Assembly: GCA_016192705.1 (NCBI GenBank)
Contig: JACPTQ010000042.1
Span: 119,502 to 183,501, forward strand
Source: Deltaproteobacteria bacterium
Lineage (GTDB): Bacteria; Myxococcota; JACPTQ01
Length of the DNA: 64,000 bases
Direction of reading: 5' to 3'
Part shown: piece after piece, positions 17,095 through 25,908 of the stretch
How positions within the stretch are numbered: position 1 is the first letter of the stretch
Layout: each line of letters starts with the position of its first letter
Position numbers and translations under genes: made by a program
The notes under the pieces: generated by a model
Databases searched by the model: none
Told to the model about the DNA's origin: nothing
The model's input: only the letters and a program-made list of their open reading frames with translations

Positions 17095-18214
17095 GCGAAT
17101 ACCGATCGTGCGTCCGTGGTTTGACGAGCGTGAGGTCGAGGCCGTGCGACGCGTTCTTGCATCGGGCTGGGTGATGCAGGGGCCCGAGGTCGCGGCGTTT
17201 GAGGCTGAGTTCGCGGCGTTCGTCGGGTCGAAAAATGCGGCGGCATGCTCGAGTGGAACGGCGGCGCTCCACCTCGCGCTCTTGGCGCTCGGCGTGCACG
17301 CGGGCGATGAGGTGATTTGCCCGGCGTTCACGTTTGTCGCGACAGCGAACGCGGTGCGACTCGTTGGGGCGACTCCCGTTTTCGCAGACATCGACCCGGC
17401 AACTTACAACGTGACGGCCGCGACGATCGTGCCGCACATCACGCGGCGCACCGTCGCGATCATCGTCGTTCACGAGTTCGGTCTTGCGGCCGACATGACA
17501 GCGATCGGCACGCTGGCACGCAAGCACGATCTGCGCATCATCGAAGACGCCGCGTGCGCGGTCGGCGCCGAGTGGCGCGGGCGACACGTCGGCACCTTCG
17601 GCGATTTCGGGACGTTTTCGTTTCACCCACGAAAAATCCTCACAACCGGCGAGGGCGGCATGGTGATCGCGCGATCGCCCGCCATGCTTGACCGCATACG
17701 CGAGCTTCGAAACCACGGCGCAAAAGTTCGCGCCCGCGACGACTTCAATCGCGTCGGGCTCAACTACCGTCTCACCGATCTGCAGGCGTCGATTGGCCGC
17801 GTCCAACTCGAGAAACTCCCCGCGATGATCGCCGAGCGGCGGATGACCGCCGCGACCTATTCGGGAGGCCTTCGCGGGGCCGTCGGTCGCGTTCCCGCTG
17901 TGCCACGCGGCGCGACACATACGTTTCAGTCGTATGTCGTCGACGTGCAAAATCGCGCGCTGGTGATGGAGACGCTCGAGAAGAAGGGGATTTCGACACG
18001 CCCGGGGGCTCACGCCGTGCAACTTCTCGCGGCGTACCGCCAGCGACGAACCGCGCATCAAGTCGATGCTGCGCTTCACGCACACCACCATGCGCTCGCG
18101 CTTCCAGTCTTCAGCGGAATGACCACCGACGAACGCGTCCGCGTGGTTGAAGAAGTGCGCCGCGCTGTGGTTACCTCTCGAAAACAAGCGACTGGGCGAG
18201 TAACTCAGCGGTAG
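17075..18214 (+). CDS. DegT/DnrJ/EryC1/StrS family PLP sugar aminotransferase
   Basis: 379 aa from the ATG at 17075, inside the 3' end of ugd. RIPIVRPWFDEREVEAVRR then SGWVMQGP is the normal family beginning. AACSSGTAALHLAL, CPAFTFVATANAV and VFADIDPATYN are typical strands, IIEDAACAVGAEW carries the PLP-binding Asp, and SFHPRKILTTGEGG carries the Lys that forms the Schiff base. Such enzymes make perosamine-like amino sugars. The C-terminal part (KGISTRPGAHAVQLLAAY) is complete. The last seven codons and the stop TAG lie inside the tRNA-Val gene, so processing of the tRNA would cut the end off this reading frame. Confidence 0.9.
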   Translation: MALAASRRIPIVRPWFDEREVEAVRRVLASGWVMQGPEVAAFEAEFAAFVGSKNAAACSSGTAALHLALLALGVHAGDEVICPAFTFVATANAVRLVGATPVFADIDPATYNVTAATIVPHITRRTVAIIVVHEFGLAADMTAIGTLARKHDLRIIEDAACAVGAEWRGRHVGTFGDFGTFSFHPRKILTTGEGGMVIARSPAMLDRIRELRNHGAKVRARDDFNRVGLNYRLTDLQASIGRVQLEKLPAMIAERRMTAATYSGGLRGAVGRVPAVPRGATHTFQSYVVDVQNRALVMETLEKKGISTRPGAHAVQLLAAYRQRRTAHQVDAALHAHHHALALPVFSGMTTDERVRVVEEVRRAVVTSRKQATGRVTQR

Positions 18215-18265
18215 AGTTCCGGTCTTACACACCGGCTGTCGTCGGTTCGATCCCGGCCTCGCCCA
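18194..18265 (+). tRNA. tRNA-Val (anticodon UAC)
   Basis: 72 nt. Acceptor stem GGGCGAG / CTCGCCC with discriminator A; D arm ACTC-AGCGGTA-GAGT; anticodon arm CCGGT-CTTACAC-ACCGG with TAC at positions 34-36; 5-nt variable loop; T arm GTCGG-TTCGATC-CCGGC. No CCA is encoded. The first 21 nt overlap the 3' end of the aminotransferase gene on the same strand. Confidence 0.96.
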
Positions 18266-18306
18266 ATTCTCGCGACCTTCTTAGAGGACAAGGCAGATCA
18301 GTTCGA

Positions 18307-18337
18307 TTGATGCATGCCTGGTTTCGGTCAATAATGA
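18307..18337 (+). promoter_or_regulatory. Possible promoter of the PEGA gene, leaderless type
   Basis: TTGATG (18307-18312), 19-bp spacer, TAATGA (18332-18337), ending 7 nt before the ATG at 18345. Confidence 0.35.
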
Positions 18338-18344
18338 CGACCGT

Positions 18345-19712
18345 ATGTTAAAAGCGCGACAAGCGGCGTTTCTCGTCACTGTCTTATTCGCTGGATACGC
18401 GTCGGCCGATGAATCAACAGAAGGCGCGGCCTTCTTCGCCGGCGTCGTGCCGGTCACTTCCACCCCGGGTGACGCGAGCGTCGTCGATCTCGCCCAAAAA
18501 CTTGAGCGGCTCATCGCGAACGAGCTCGCGCGCTCGACCAAGCGTCGCGTTGCCCCCTACGCCGAACTCCTTCGTTTGCGCGCACACGGTTACGAGGCGT
18601 TCGCGCCCGACACCGATTTCGACGCCGCGGTGCAAGCGTTTGGGCGTGGGCTTGTCGCGTTCCGCGCGCTCGACTTCGCCAAGGCGGTCGCGGAGTTTTC
18701 AGCCGCGCGGGCCGCGTACGAAGCGGGCCTTTACGGGCTTCGCGATTACGCAGGGTATTTGCGTGCGCTGTCGTACCAACTCGTCGCCGCAACCACCGCG
18801 GGCGACGCGAAACTCGCGGACGACGCCGCAACGCGCCTCTTCACCGTTCGCCCGAACCACCAGGTTGAAGCGGGGCTCCTTTCGGGAGCGGCCCGACGCG
18901 CGGCCGAATCCGCACGCGCCAAGGTCGCAGCGGCGAGCTCGGGGCGAATCGTCATCGCGACGTCACCCGGCAACGCGACCGTTTATTTGAATGGTGAACG
19001 ACGCGACGATTGCCGCACGCCCTGCACGCTCGAATCTCTTCCACCTGGGTCGCACGCGGTCATCGTCGCCATCAGCGACCACGCGGTCGAGAGGCGGCGC
19101 GTGGACGTCGCCGTCGCTTCGGCGTCAGCTCTCAAGTTGGTGCTCGCGCCAGACGCCCGAAAAGTCGCGCTTCGCGCGCTGCGTGAACAGCTTGTGCGAC
19201 CCGTTGTGCGCGAGGCATTTTCCCCGGCGTCCAAGGTCTTGCTTAATGCGGTTCGTGCACCGGCGGTCGTCGTGGGCGCTTTGGCGCCGAAGGCGAAGGC
19301 GGGACGCGGATTACGTTTCGCGTTTGCCGACGCTTCGAGAACCGCAGTTAAGATCGTTTACGGCGAAATCGACGCAGACCTCCTCGAAGGAGCCGAACTC
19401 GCAGAGAAGCTCCGCGCGTGGCTTGAAGACCCGGGCCGCCGCGATGATGTCGCGCTCACGCTCGGCTCTGCCAGTGCGCCCGCACCCGCGACGTTTGATT
19501 TTCGCACGTCGATGATGGGCCTTCACGACCGCGAACAAATCGTCATCACTCCGCCCGTCCCTGATTCGCCAAAAGTTTACGAGAAATGGTGGTTTTGGAC
19601 CGCCATTGGCGCCGTCGTCACGGGCGGCGTCGTCACGATCCTCGCGACAAAAAAAACCGAGACCGTCGTCGGCCCGGCGGCGAACACGATCGTCTTGTCG
19701 GTTCCGCCTTAA
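18345..19712 (+). CDS. PEGA-domain protein with signal peptide and C-terminal membrane helix
   Basis: 455 aa. MLKARQAAFLVTVLFAGYASA is a signal peptide. Residues ~60-190 form a helical, TPR-like region (FRALDFAKAVAEFSAARAAYE). A PEGA domain follows near 205-265: GRIVIATSPGNATVYLNGE, then CRTPCTLESLPPGSHAVIV. A mixed domain of unknown type comes next. A membrane helix WWFWTAIGAVVTGGVVTIL stands close to the C-terminus. It should face the periplasm with a single C-terminal anchor. The stop overlaps the lptF start as TAATG, so it is the first gene of a PEGA-lptF-lptG operon, which suggests, without proof, a link to LPS transport or envelope structure. Confidence 0.75.
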   Translation: MLKARQAAFLVTVLFAGYASADESTEGAAFFAGVVPVTSTPGDASVVDLAQKLERLIANELARSTKRRVAPYAELLRLRAHGYEAFAPDTDFDAAVQAFGRGLVAFRALDFAKAVAEFSAARAAYEAGLYGLRDYAGYLRALSYQLVAATTAGDAKLADDAATRLFTVRPNHQVEAGLLSGAARRAAESARAKVAAASSGRIVIATSPGNATVYLNGERRDDCRTPCTLESLPPGSHAVIVAISDHAVERRRVDVAVASASALKLVLAPDARKVALRALREQLVRPVVREAFSPASKVLLNAVRAPAVVVGALAPKAKAGRGLRFAFADASRTAVKIVYGEIDADLLEGAELAEKLRAWLEDPGRRDDVALTLGSASAPAPATFDFRTSMMGLHDREQIVITPPVPDSPKVYEKWWFWTAIGAVVTGGVVTILATKKTETVVGPAANTIVLSVPP

Positions 19713-20833
19713 TGTTTCGGCGAACCTTGCCGATCCTCGACCGCGAGATCGCGCGCGCCATTGCCATCCCCACCGCCCTCGCCGCTGTCCTCTTCACCGC
19801 GATCTTCGCGCTCTTTCACCTCTCGCGCATCGCCGACGTCACGCTGGACGTCGTTCTCTCGTTCGCGGATTTCGCGCGCCTCATGGCAACACTCGTTCCG
19901 CACTTCTTGAGCCTCACGTTCCCGCTCGCGTTCGTCTTCGGTGTGTTCGTCGCGTACGGCGACCTGCGCGCCTCAGGCGAATGGGTCGCCCTTCGCGCCA
20001 TCGGCGTCAGCTTGCATCGTGCCATCCGCCCCGCGCTCGTCCTCGGCGCTATCGTCCTCGCGGTCGGCCTCGCGCTGTCAAACTTTGCGGAACCTGGAGG
20101 CAAGCGCCGCCTCAAAGATCTCATTCGCTCAGTGGCCGTCGATGTGCTTCCCACGACGGTTCGCACGAAAGTCTTCCAATCGCTTACAACCGGCGTCCTT
20201 CTCTACGTCGGCGATCGAACGTCGTCCGGCGAACTCAAAGACGTTGTCCTCATTGACCAACGCAACGTCGACAACGCACGAACGATCTTCGCCACGACGG
20301 GCCGCATCGCACGCCTCGAAGCCGAGAGCGGGGGCGGTTACGCGGGCATGACGATCGTTTTGCGCGACGGCGTCATCGAGGAGTTTCGCGAAAACCAAAC
20401 TGTCGAGCGGCGCGCGCGCTTTCGCCACCTCGAACTCCCGGTCGATCTCCAAGGTGAGCTCGGCCGCCGCACGCGCTTCCTCGCGGAATTCGAAGAGTGG
20501 TCGACGCCGCTCCTTACGAACCAAATCGCCGCCCTCCGCAAGGCTGGCGAGAAAGTCGCGCCACTTGAGATCGCGCTTCACCAACGGTTCGCGATTCCAG
20601 TGGCCGCGCTTCTCTTCGTCGTCATGGGCGTTCCGCTCGCGCTCGCGGGGGGCGGCGGCAAACGAAGCCTCAGCGTCGTCCTGTCGGTCGTCCTCGTCGG
20701 GTCTTACTACGTTCTCCTTCGTACGAGCGACGGCCTCGCGGGCTCAGTCCCGTCGTGGCTCGCCGGTTGGGGGCCGAATATCGTTTTCGCGGGCGCCGCG
20801 GTCGCGGTCTACGCTTGGGTTTCGCGCCGATGA
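19712..20833 (+). CDS. lptF: LPS export permease subunit LptF (YjgP/YjgQ family)
   Basis: 373 aa from the ATG at 19712, sharing an A with the previous stop; longer frames upstream are spurious. MFRRTLPILDREIARAIAIP leads into the first helix. Three N-terminal membrane helices (ALAAVLFTAIFALF, LSLTFPLAFVFGVF, ALVLGAIVLAVGLAL), a periplasmic beta-jellyroll domain (~residues 135-270) and three C-terminal helices (PVAALLFVVMGVPLAL, VVLSVVLVGSYYVLL, NIVFAGAAVAVYAW) match the LptF/LptG layout. With LptG and the ATPase LptB it pulls LPS out of the inner membrane. Assigning F rather than G rests on gene order. Confidence 0.9.
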   Translation: MFRRTLPILDREIARAIAIPTALAAVLFTAIFALFHLSRIADVTLDVVLSFADFARLMATLVPHFLSLTFPLAFVFGVFVAYGDLRASGEWVALRAIGVSLHRAIRPALVLGAIVLAVGLALSNFAEPGGKRRLKDLIRSVAVDVLPTTVRTKVFQSLTTGVLLYVGDRTSSGELKDVVLIDQRNVDNARTIFATTGRIARLEAESGGGYAGMTIVLRDGVIEEFRENQTVERRARFRHLELPVDLQGELGRRTRFLAEFEEWSTPLLTNQIAALRKAGEKVAPLEIALHQRFAIPVAALLFVVMGVPLALAGGGGKRSLSVVLSVVLVGSYYVLLRTSDGLAGSVPSWLAGWGPNIVFAGAAVAVYAWVSRR

Positions 20834-21906
20834 TGTTTGTGCGCTTCATTCTCCGCCTCTTTATTCCGCGACTCTTGGCGGTTTTCATCGGCATGGCGAT
20901 CGTCGCCGCGCTCTTTGAGTTCGCCGAACGTGGCACAATGTTTCAACGTTTCCAGACGCCGTGGACAACGCGCGCCCTTCTCGTCCTCTTCCGGCTTCCG
21001 GGGCTTCTGGTACAACTCGCGCCGATCATTTTCATCTTCGCGACGCTTTGGACAACCGCAACGCTCGCGCGACACCGCGAAACGACGGCGCTGCGCGCGA
21101 TCGGCATCCCCGCAACGCGCATCCTCTGGCCCATTCTCGCGGTCGGTCTTGTCGGATCGGGTGCGCTCTACGTCGTTGGTGAAACGTGGGTCCCAGCGGC
21201 GGCCGCGCAGGTCGACCGAACGATTCACGTCGCGATTCAAGGCGTCGACGCCCGCCGGTTCGCGCTCTCCGAATACGTTTGGTTTCGAGATGGCGATTGG
21301 ATCGTTTACGTGCGTGGCGTCGAGGAGAGCGGCAAGGTCTATCGCAACGCGGTGCTTTTCGAGATGGGCGAGAGCGCCGTGCCGCGCCGACGCATCGACG
21401 CGGCGGTGATGGAATTGAAGGGCGACACCTGGACGATTCGCGAAGGGCGCGAGCGGCGTCTTGACGGGGCGCAGGCGTTTCGCGTCATTCGCAACGAGGA
21501 GATCGCGCTGTCGTTCTCTGGGGCGAATTTTGAGGGGCGTCGCGGTCCGTCGGAGGAGATGAGTTTTTCGATGCTCGCGAAGGAACGCGAACAGCGCCGA
21601 GCCGAAGGACGCGATGCGCGGGCCCTCGACGTCGGTTTCTTCGCGAAGGCGGTTTTCCCGCTGACGTTGCCGCTCGTCGTGTGGCTCGTTGGCGTCGCGA
21701 CCTTGCGCTGGAATCCGTTCGGCAACTTCCCGCTTGCCTTCGCGATCGGCCTCGCGATCGTTGTCCCTTACCTCGTCGTCTGGAACCTCGGCCTCGGTCT
21801 CGGAAAGAGCGGCGTTTTGCCGCCCGCCTTCGCCGCGACCGCGCCACACTTCGTCCCCGTCGCCTTCGCGTCGGTCCTCACGTTTCTTCCGAGCCGCCGC
21901 GGCTGA
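20830..21906 (+). CDS. lptG: LPS export permease subunit LptG (YjgP/YjgQ family)
   Basis: 358 aa from the ATG at 20830, which overlaps the lptF stop as ATGA. MMFVRFILRLFIPRLLAVF begins the first helix. LAPIIFIFATLWTTATLARH and RETTALRAIGIPATRILWPI carry the conserved cytoplasmic loop of the family. A jellyroll segment of ~150 residues follows, then three helices (VFPLTLPLVVWLVGV, LAFAIGLAIVVPYLVVW, VPVAFASVLTFLPS). It partners LptF in the LptB2FG extractor. The pair is complete; lptA, lptB and lptC are not in the window. Confidence 0.9.
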   Translation: MMFVRFILRLFIPRLLAVFIGMAIVAALFEFAERGTMFQRFQTPWTTRALLVLFRLPGLLVQLAPIIFIFATLWTTATLARHRETTALRAIGIPATRILWPILAVGLVGSGALYVVGETWVPAAAAQVDRTIHVAIQGVDARRFALSEYVWFRDGDWIVYVRGVEESGKVYRNAVLFEMGESAVPRRRIDAAVMELKGDTWTIREGRERRLDGAQAFRVIRNEEIALSFSGANFEGRRGPSEEMSFSMLAKEREQRRAEGRDARALDVGFFAKAVFPLTLPLVVWLVGVATLRWNPFGNFPLAFAIGLAIVVPYLVVWNLGLGLGKSGVLPPAFAATAPHFVPVAFASVLTFLPSRRG

Positions 21907-21909
21907 AAG

Positions 21910-21938
21910 TTGTTGTGTCGTCGGTAATTGCTTATCCT
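21910..21938 (+). promoter_or_regulatory. Promoter of the NHL lipoprotein gene
   Basis: TTGTTG (21910-21915), 17-bp spacer, TATCCT (21933-21938). The same -10 word occurs at 8330-8335. A small hairpin GTGTC-CTCT-GACAC (21952-21965) lies in the leader. Confidence 0.55.
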
Positions 21939-21983
21939 ATAAGAAGGTGCAGTGTCCTCTGACACCATAAAGAAGGGACGCTT

Positions 21984-24900
21984 ATGTTTTGCACTTCGTC
22001 TTCGTATTCATCCCGTCCGTTCGTTTGGGTTGCCTGGACAGCGTTAACGGCACTTGGGGCAGCCTCGTGCTCAGACGATAAGCCGGGCGCGGCACCGAAG
22101 GAAGACGTCGACGCCAGCGACGCGGGGGATGGCGGACTCGCGGGAGACGCGGGCGAGGCGGGCGACGGCGGGTTAGACGCGGACGCGGGCGATGCGGGCG
22201 TCGATGACGCTGGTGCCGTTGATGGTGGCGATGCGGGTGCGGTGGATGGTGGTGATGCGGGCCTGACGCCTGAGACGTACATCGACGGCGGTCTGATCTT
22301 CGCGGGCTACTCGAATGCCCCAACGCAGACGTTCATCGTTTCGTGCAGCACGCCACCTTGTTCGTTCGCGTGCGCGATCGACGATGCGGGTGTCGCGTGC
22401 GACGCGGACGGCGGCGCCTACACGACGCCATCCCTCGCCGAGGGGACACATACGTTCACCGCGCAAGCAACAAACGACGCAGGCGCAACCGACCCGACGC
22501 CCGCCTCACGCGCGTGGACAATCGATTTCACGAGACCAACTTCGAGTGTGACCGGCTTCACGGGCGCGGCACCAACCGACGCGGGCCCGATGGCGTGCGA
22601 CATGGCGCTTGGCGCGTGCTGGGCTGTTTTCGATGCATCGATCGGCGCGGTGGGCGTTGCGACCGATAACCTCGCGGGCCTCGTCGCGGTCGAAGTCTCG
22701 TTTGACAATGGCGGCACGTGGACGCAAGCCAATGGGACGACAACGTGGGATGCGGGGGGCGCGCGCGCCACGCGATTCGCGACGGCGATTCGCTCACGCG
22801 CAACGGACAACGCGGGGAACGAAGAAGTCGTCGACGGTGGTCTCTCAGTCTACACAACGTTCTTGCCGGCCAACGCGGTGCTCGGCAACACGAACTCGCT
22901 TTTCGACACCGAGTGCATGAACGACCCGGGTGACCGCGGCATGAACGCGCCCGAAGGCATCGCGGTTGATCTCGACGCGGGGCGCCTCTTTGTCGCCGAC
23001 AGTTTTAACAACCGCATCCTCGTCTACGCGATGGCGCCGGGCACCGCAGCGGTGATCGATGGACGGGCAGACTTCGTGCTCGGCCAATTCGATTTCTTGC
23101 ATTGTGCTCCCAGGACGGCGCAGGCGGGACTCGATTACCCCACGGGACTTGGCTTCGACCCGACCGGAAACCGCCTTTGGGTTGCAGACACGAATAATAA
23201 CCGCGTCGTTGCGTTCGACACGGCGGCGCTCACGAGCGGCGCGGCGGCAACGTTTGTGCTCGGGCAAGCCAACTTCAGCGCGAAAGACGCGGGTGGCGGT
23301 TCTACGGGGATGTATGGTCCGCGCGGCGTCGCGGTCGTTTCCAGCGGCAACGTCCTTCACGTGAGCGACTCACAAAACAACCGCGTCCTTATGTTCCCTC
23401 TCTCGGCAACCGACGCGGGGGGCCCGGCTGCCGCGGTCCTTGGACAGGCGAACTTCACGACCGTTTTGCCTGGCTCTGGCGCGACCGGATTCGATCAACC
23501 GATAGGTCTCGCGCACGATGCCGTTCGCAACCTCTTGTTTGTCGCGGATTCGAACAACCACCGGATTCTTGTGTTTACGACCGACGCGGGCCTCGTCACA
23601 ACCGGCGCGGATGCAGGGTATGTGCTCGGGCAGCCCAATCTTGGCACCGCCGACTGTAACACAACGGCACACGGTCTCTGTGGGCCGTTGGGAGTCGAGT
23701 ACGATCAGATCTCGCGGCGGCTTTTCGTTTCGGACAACGGAAATGCTCGTGTCCTGGTGTACAACCTTGATGGCGGGATTTGGAATGGCATCGATGCGGG
23801 GAATGTCCTCGGGCAAAACAATTTCGAAACTGGAACCTCCGACGGCACCTTCGCCAGCACAGTGTCCTCGCCGAGAGGCCTCGCTGTCGCGGTGGCAAGT
23901 GGCCTATCGGTCCTTTACGTTGCCGACGTATTCGCGAACCGGGTCGTCGCACACAGCGCCGCACCAATTGTGAATGGCCAGGACGCCGGTTACGCGCTCG
24001 GCCATTTCGACGGAGGCGCGACCGAGCCGCTCTTCGACGTTGACTGCGCGGGGGATATGGGCGCCGTCGGACTTCAGAATCCGAGCGGGATCGCCATCGA
24101 TGCCGTTCGGCGACGCTTGTTCGTCGGCGACTCCGTCAACAACCGCGTGCTCGTTTTCAACCTCGACACGTCTTACAAACCAGTCGACAACATTGCCGAC
24201 GCAGTGATTGGCCAGCGGAACTTCCGCCAGTGTCTCTCAACCGGACCAAGCGCCACGTCGGTCGGCGCCGTGCGCGACGTCGCCGTCGACAGCGATGCGG
24301 GACGGTTGTTTGTCGTCGATTCGACGTTCAGGCGCGTCCTCGTCTTCAACGTCGATGCGCCAACGCTCTCCAATGGCATGGACGCGAGCGCGGTTCTCGG
24401 TCAAGTCAATTTCACGAGCAATGAGCCATCGATTTCGCAAGCGAGATTCGTGGGACCACAAGGGCTCGCTTACGATTCGATCCAAAACCGGTTGTTTGTT
24501 TCAGACATTGCCGCGCACCGCGTTCTCACCTTCAACGTGGCGTCGATAACGAATGGGCAAGACGCCGGGTCTGTTATCGGGCAGGTGGACTTTACGTCGG
24601 TCGGATTCGGCTCGGGCGCAACGCAGCTCAACATGCCCCAGGGGCTTGCATTTGACAGCGTCGCGAACCGGCTCTTTGTTGTTGATCGCGGGAACATGCG
24701 CGTCATGGTTTTCAACGTTGCGACCGTGGCGAATGGGGCTGACGCGGGCGCCGTGCTTGGCGTCAGCTCGTTTGCCCAAGGGACGGGCGTACCGACGCGG
24801 CAATCGTTCGATGACCCGTTTGGCGCAACCGTCGATCCGGTCCGGCGACGGCTTTTTGTGGGCGATCAAGAGGGCGCGCGGATCGTGATGTTCGACATCG

Positions 24901-25088
24901 CGAATCCAACAAACGGCCAAGGCGCGCTGAACATCATCGGCCAGCCTGAGTTTGAGTCGAGCTTCTGGGGCATCACGGCTCAGCTTCTCGCGAGTCCGAG
25001 CGGTCTCGCGCTCGACCCAAGCGGCGCGCGCCTTTACGCAAGCGATTTTGGAAACAACCGCGTTCTGCTCTTCGACGTTGGGCCGTAA
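21984..25088 (+). CDS. NHL-repeat lipoprotein with an Asp-Ala-Gly linker
   Basis: 1,034 aa. The signal ends in the lipobox AASC-SDD, so it is lipidated. Residues ~35-92 are a low-complexity Asp/Ala/Gly linker made of DAG-type repeats (DAGDGGLAGDAGEAGDGG). An Ig-like chitobiase/Big-type region (TFTAQATNDAGATDPTPASR) comes next. From about residue 300 to the end there are roughly a dozen NHL repeats with the pattern D-x-x-x-x-R-L-F-V-A-D-S-x-N-N-R-[IV]-L-V, e.g. RLFVADSFNNRILVY and RLFVGDSVNNRVLVF, each followed by VLGQ-x-N-F. These should form one or two beta-propellers on the cell surface or in the periplasm. No catalytic motif is seen. GAAGGGA upstream serves as ribosome site. Confidence 0.85.
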   Translation: MFCTSSSYSSRPFVWVAWTALTALGAASCSDDKPGAAPKEDVDASDAGDGGLAGDAGEAGDGGLDADAGDAGVDDAGAVDGGDAGAVDGGDAGLTPETYIDGGLIFAGYSNAPTQTFIVSCSTPPCSFACAIDDAGVACDADGGAYTTPSLAEGTHTFTAQATNDAGATDPTPASRAWTIDFTRPTSSVTGFTGAAPTDAGPMACDMALGACWAVFDASIGAVGVATDNLAGLVAVEVSFDNGGTWTQANGTTTWDAGGARATRFATAIRSRATDNAGNEEVVDGGLSVYTTFLPANAVLGNTNSLFDTECMNDPGDRGMNAPEGIAVDLDAGRLFVADSFNNRILVYAMAPGTAAVIDGRADFVLGQFDFLHCAPRTAQAGLDYPTGLGFDPTGNRLWVADTNNNRVVAFDTAALTSGAAATFVLGQANFSAKDAGGGSTGMYGPRGVAVVSSGNVLHVSDSQNNRVLMFPLSATDAGGPAAAVLGQANFTTVLPGSGATGFDQPIGLAHDAVRNLLFVADSNNHRILVFTTDAGLVTTGADAGYVLGQPNLGTADCNTTAHGLCGPLGVEYDQISRRLFVSDNGNARVLVYNLDGGIWNGIDAGNVLGQNNFETGTSDGTFASTVSSPRGLAVAVASGLSVLYVADVFANRVVAHSAAPIVNGQDAGYALGHFDGGATEPLFDVDCAGDMGAVGLQNPSGIAIDAVRRRLFVGDSVNNRVLVFNLDTSYKPVDNIADAVIGQRNFRQCLSTGPSATSVGAVRDVAVDSDAGRLFVVDSTFRRVLVFNVDAPTLSNGMDASAVLGQVNFTSNEPSISQARFVGPQGLAYDSIQNRLFVSDIAAHRVLTFNVASITNGQDAGSVIGQVDFTSVGFGSGATQLNMPQGLAFDSVANRLFVVDRGNMRVMVFNVATVANGADAGAVLGVSSFAQGTGVPTRQSFDDPFGATVDPVRRRLFVGDQEGARIVMFDIANPTNGQGALNIIGQPEFESSFWGITAQLLASPSGLALDPSGARLYASDFGNNRVLLFDVGP

Positions 25089-25111
25089 CCGGCGACGTGC
25101 GTATGCGGAGC

Positions 25112-25141
25112 TTGCTCGGGTGTGGTCCTTGAGTCGATAAT
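25112..25141 (+). promoter_or_regulatory. Possible promoter of the glutaredoxin-like lipoprotein gene
   Basis: TTGCTC (25112-25117), 18-bp spacer, GATAAT (25136-25141), 10 nt before the ATG at 25152. Confidence 0.4.
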
Positions 25142-25151
25142 TGGGAAAGTC

Positions 25152-25853
25152 ATGCGCCGTATAAGTTTAATCGTCGTTTTATGCTTTTCGACCGCTGCGT
25201 GCGATGAGGCGGCGAAGTCGCACAATCGACCGGCACCCGCAGCGAGCGTGTCGATGCCTGTCGTTACGGAATCATCAACCGATCTCCTTTTTCAGTACGT
25301 CGCAGCGGACGGAACAGCGAAGGAAGTGGGGCGTGTCGCGGACGTTCCGGCCGAGAACCGAGCGAAGGTTCGCGTGATTCCACTCAGCGGGTCGATGCCG
25401 CCGGCCGGGAAAACGTTCGTTGCCGATTTGACGAAGGCCGGTGCGGGCGGGGCGTTTGCGGTGAGCGTGGTTGCGCTCGCGGAGTTTGCGCGCGGGGGAG
25501 CCGAACGCGAAGACGCGGAGACGCAGGGGAAAGATCCCTCTACGACTTTGCGGCTTGGCGCCTCTGCGTTGAAATCCCCTCGGGGATCGAATGCGGAGGT
25601 GGCGCAGGGTGGCGTGATTTTGTACGCGACGTCGTGGTGCGGCGTGTGTGAAAAGGCGCGGAGTTATTTTCGCCGACGGAAAGTCGATTACGTCGAGAAA
25701 GATATCGAAAAGGACCCAGCGGCGGCGGCTGAAATGCAGCGGAAGGCGGCGGCACAAGGGGTCAGCGCGCGCGGCGTCCCGGTCATCGACATTCGAGGAA
25801 AACTGATCGCCGGATTTGACCCGCAAACGATCGAGCGCCTCCTCGCGCGATAG
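25152..25853 (+). CDS. Lipoprotein with a C-terminal glutaredoxin-like (NrdH/Grx) domain
   Basis: 233 aa from the ATG at 25152 (MRRISLIVVLCFSTAAC, lipobox TAAC); the frame opens 30 nt earlier but that start would precede the signal. An N-terminal region of ~100 residues (VRVIPLSGSMPPAG) is not recognised and resembles a DUF4124-like domain only loosely. The C-terminal ~80 residues are a thioredoxin fold: VILYATSWCGVCEKARSYF holds the CxxC pair, VDYVEKDIEKDP the second strand, and GVPVIDIRG the cis-Pro. It probably acts as a periplasmic thiol-disulfide protein. Between the two parts about 29 residues (REDAETQGKDPSTTLRLG and on) look like an in-frame insertion of a repeat sequence at 25511-25595. 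Confidence 0.8.
   Translation: MRRISLIVVLCFSTAACDEAAKSHNRPAPAASVSMPVVTESSTDLLFQYVAADGTAKEVGRVADVPAENRAKVRVIPLSGSMPPAGKTFVADLTKAGAGGAFAVSVVALAEFARGGAEREDAETQGKDPSTTLRLGASALKSPRGSNAEVAQGGVILYATSWCGVCEKARSYFRRRKVDYVEKDIEKDPAAAAEMQRKAAAQGVSARGVPVIDIRGKLIAGFDPQTIERLLAR
25511..25595 (+). repeat. Inserted repeat-like segment inside the glutaredoxin-like gene
   Basis: Contains a perfect palindrome ATCCCC-TC-GGGGAT (25574-25587) and matching arms ACGCAG (25521-25526) / CTGCGT (25564-25569) and GATCCC (25533-25538) / GGGGATC (25582-25588). Its base pattern (AGACGCGGAGACGCAGG) differs from the surrounding coding sequence and resembles small dispersed repeats seen in many genomes. The length keeps the frame. 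Confidence 0.5.
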
Positions 25854-25873
25854 CGGCCCTTTCGACTTGCCGG

Positions 25874-25902
25874 TTGACCCTGCCGCGCGTCACCCAGATA
25901 AT
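25874..25902 (+). promoter_or_regulatory. Promoter of the outer-membrane protein gene, leaderless type
   Basis: TTGACC (25874-25879), 17-bp spacer, GATAAT (25897-25902), ending 6 nt before the ATG at 25909. Confidence 0.55.
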
Positions 25903-25908
25903 GCCCGC

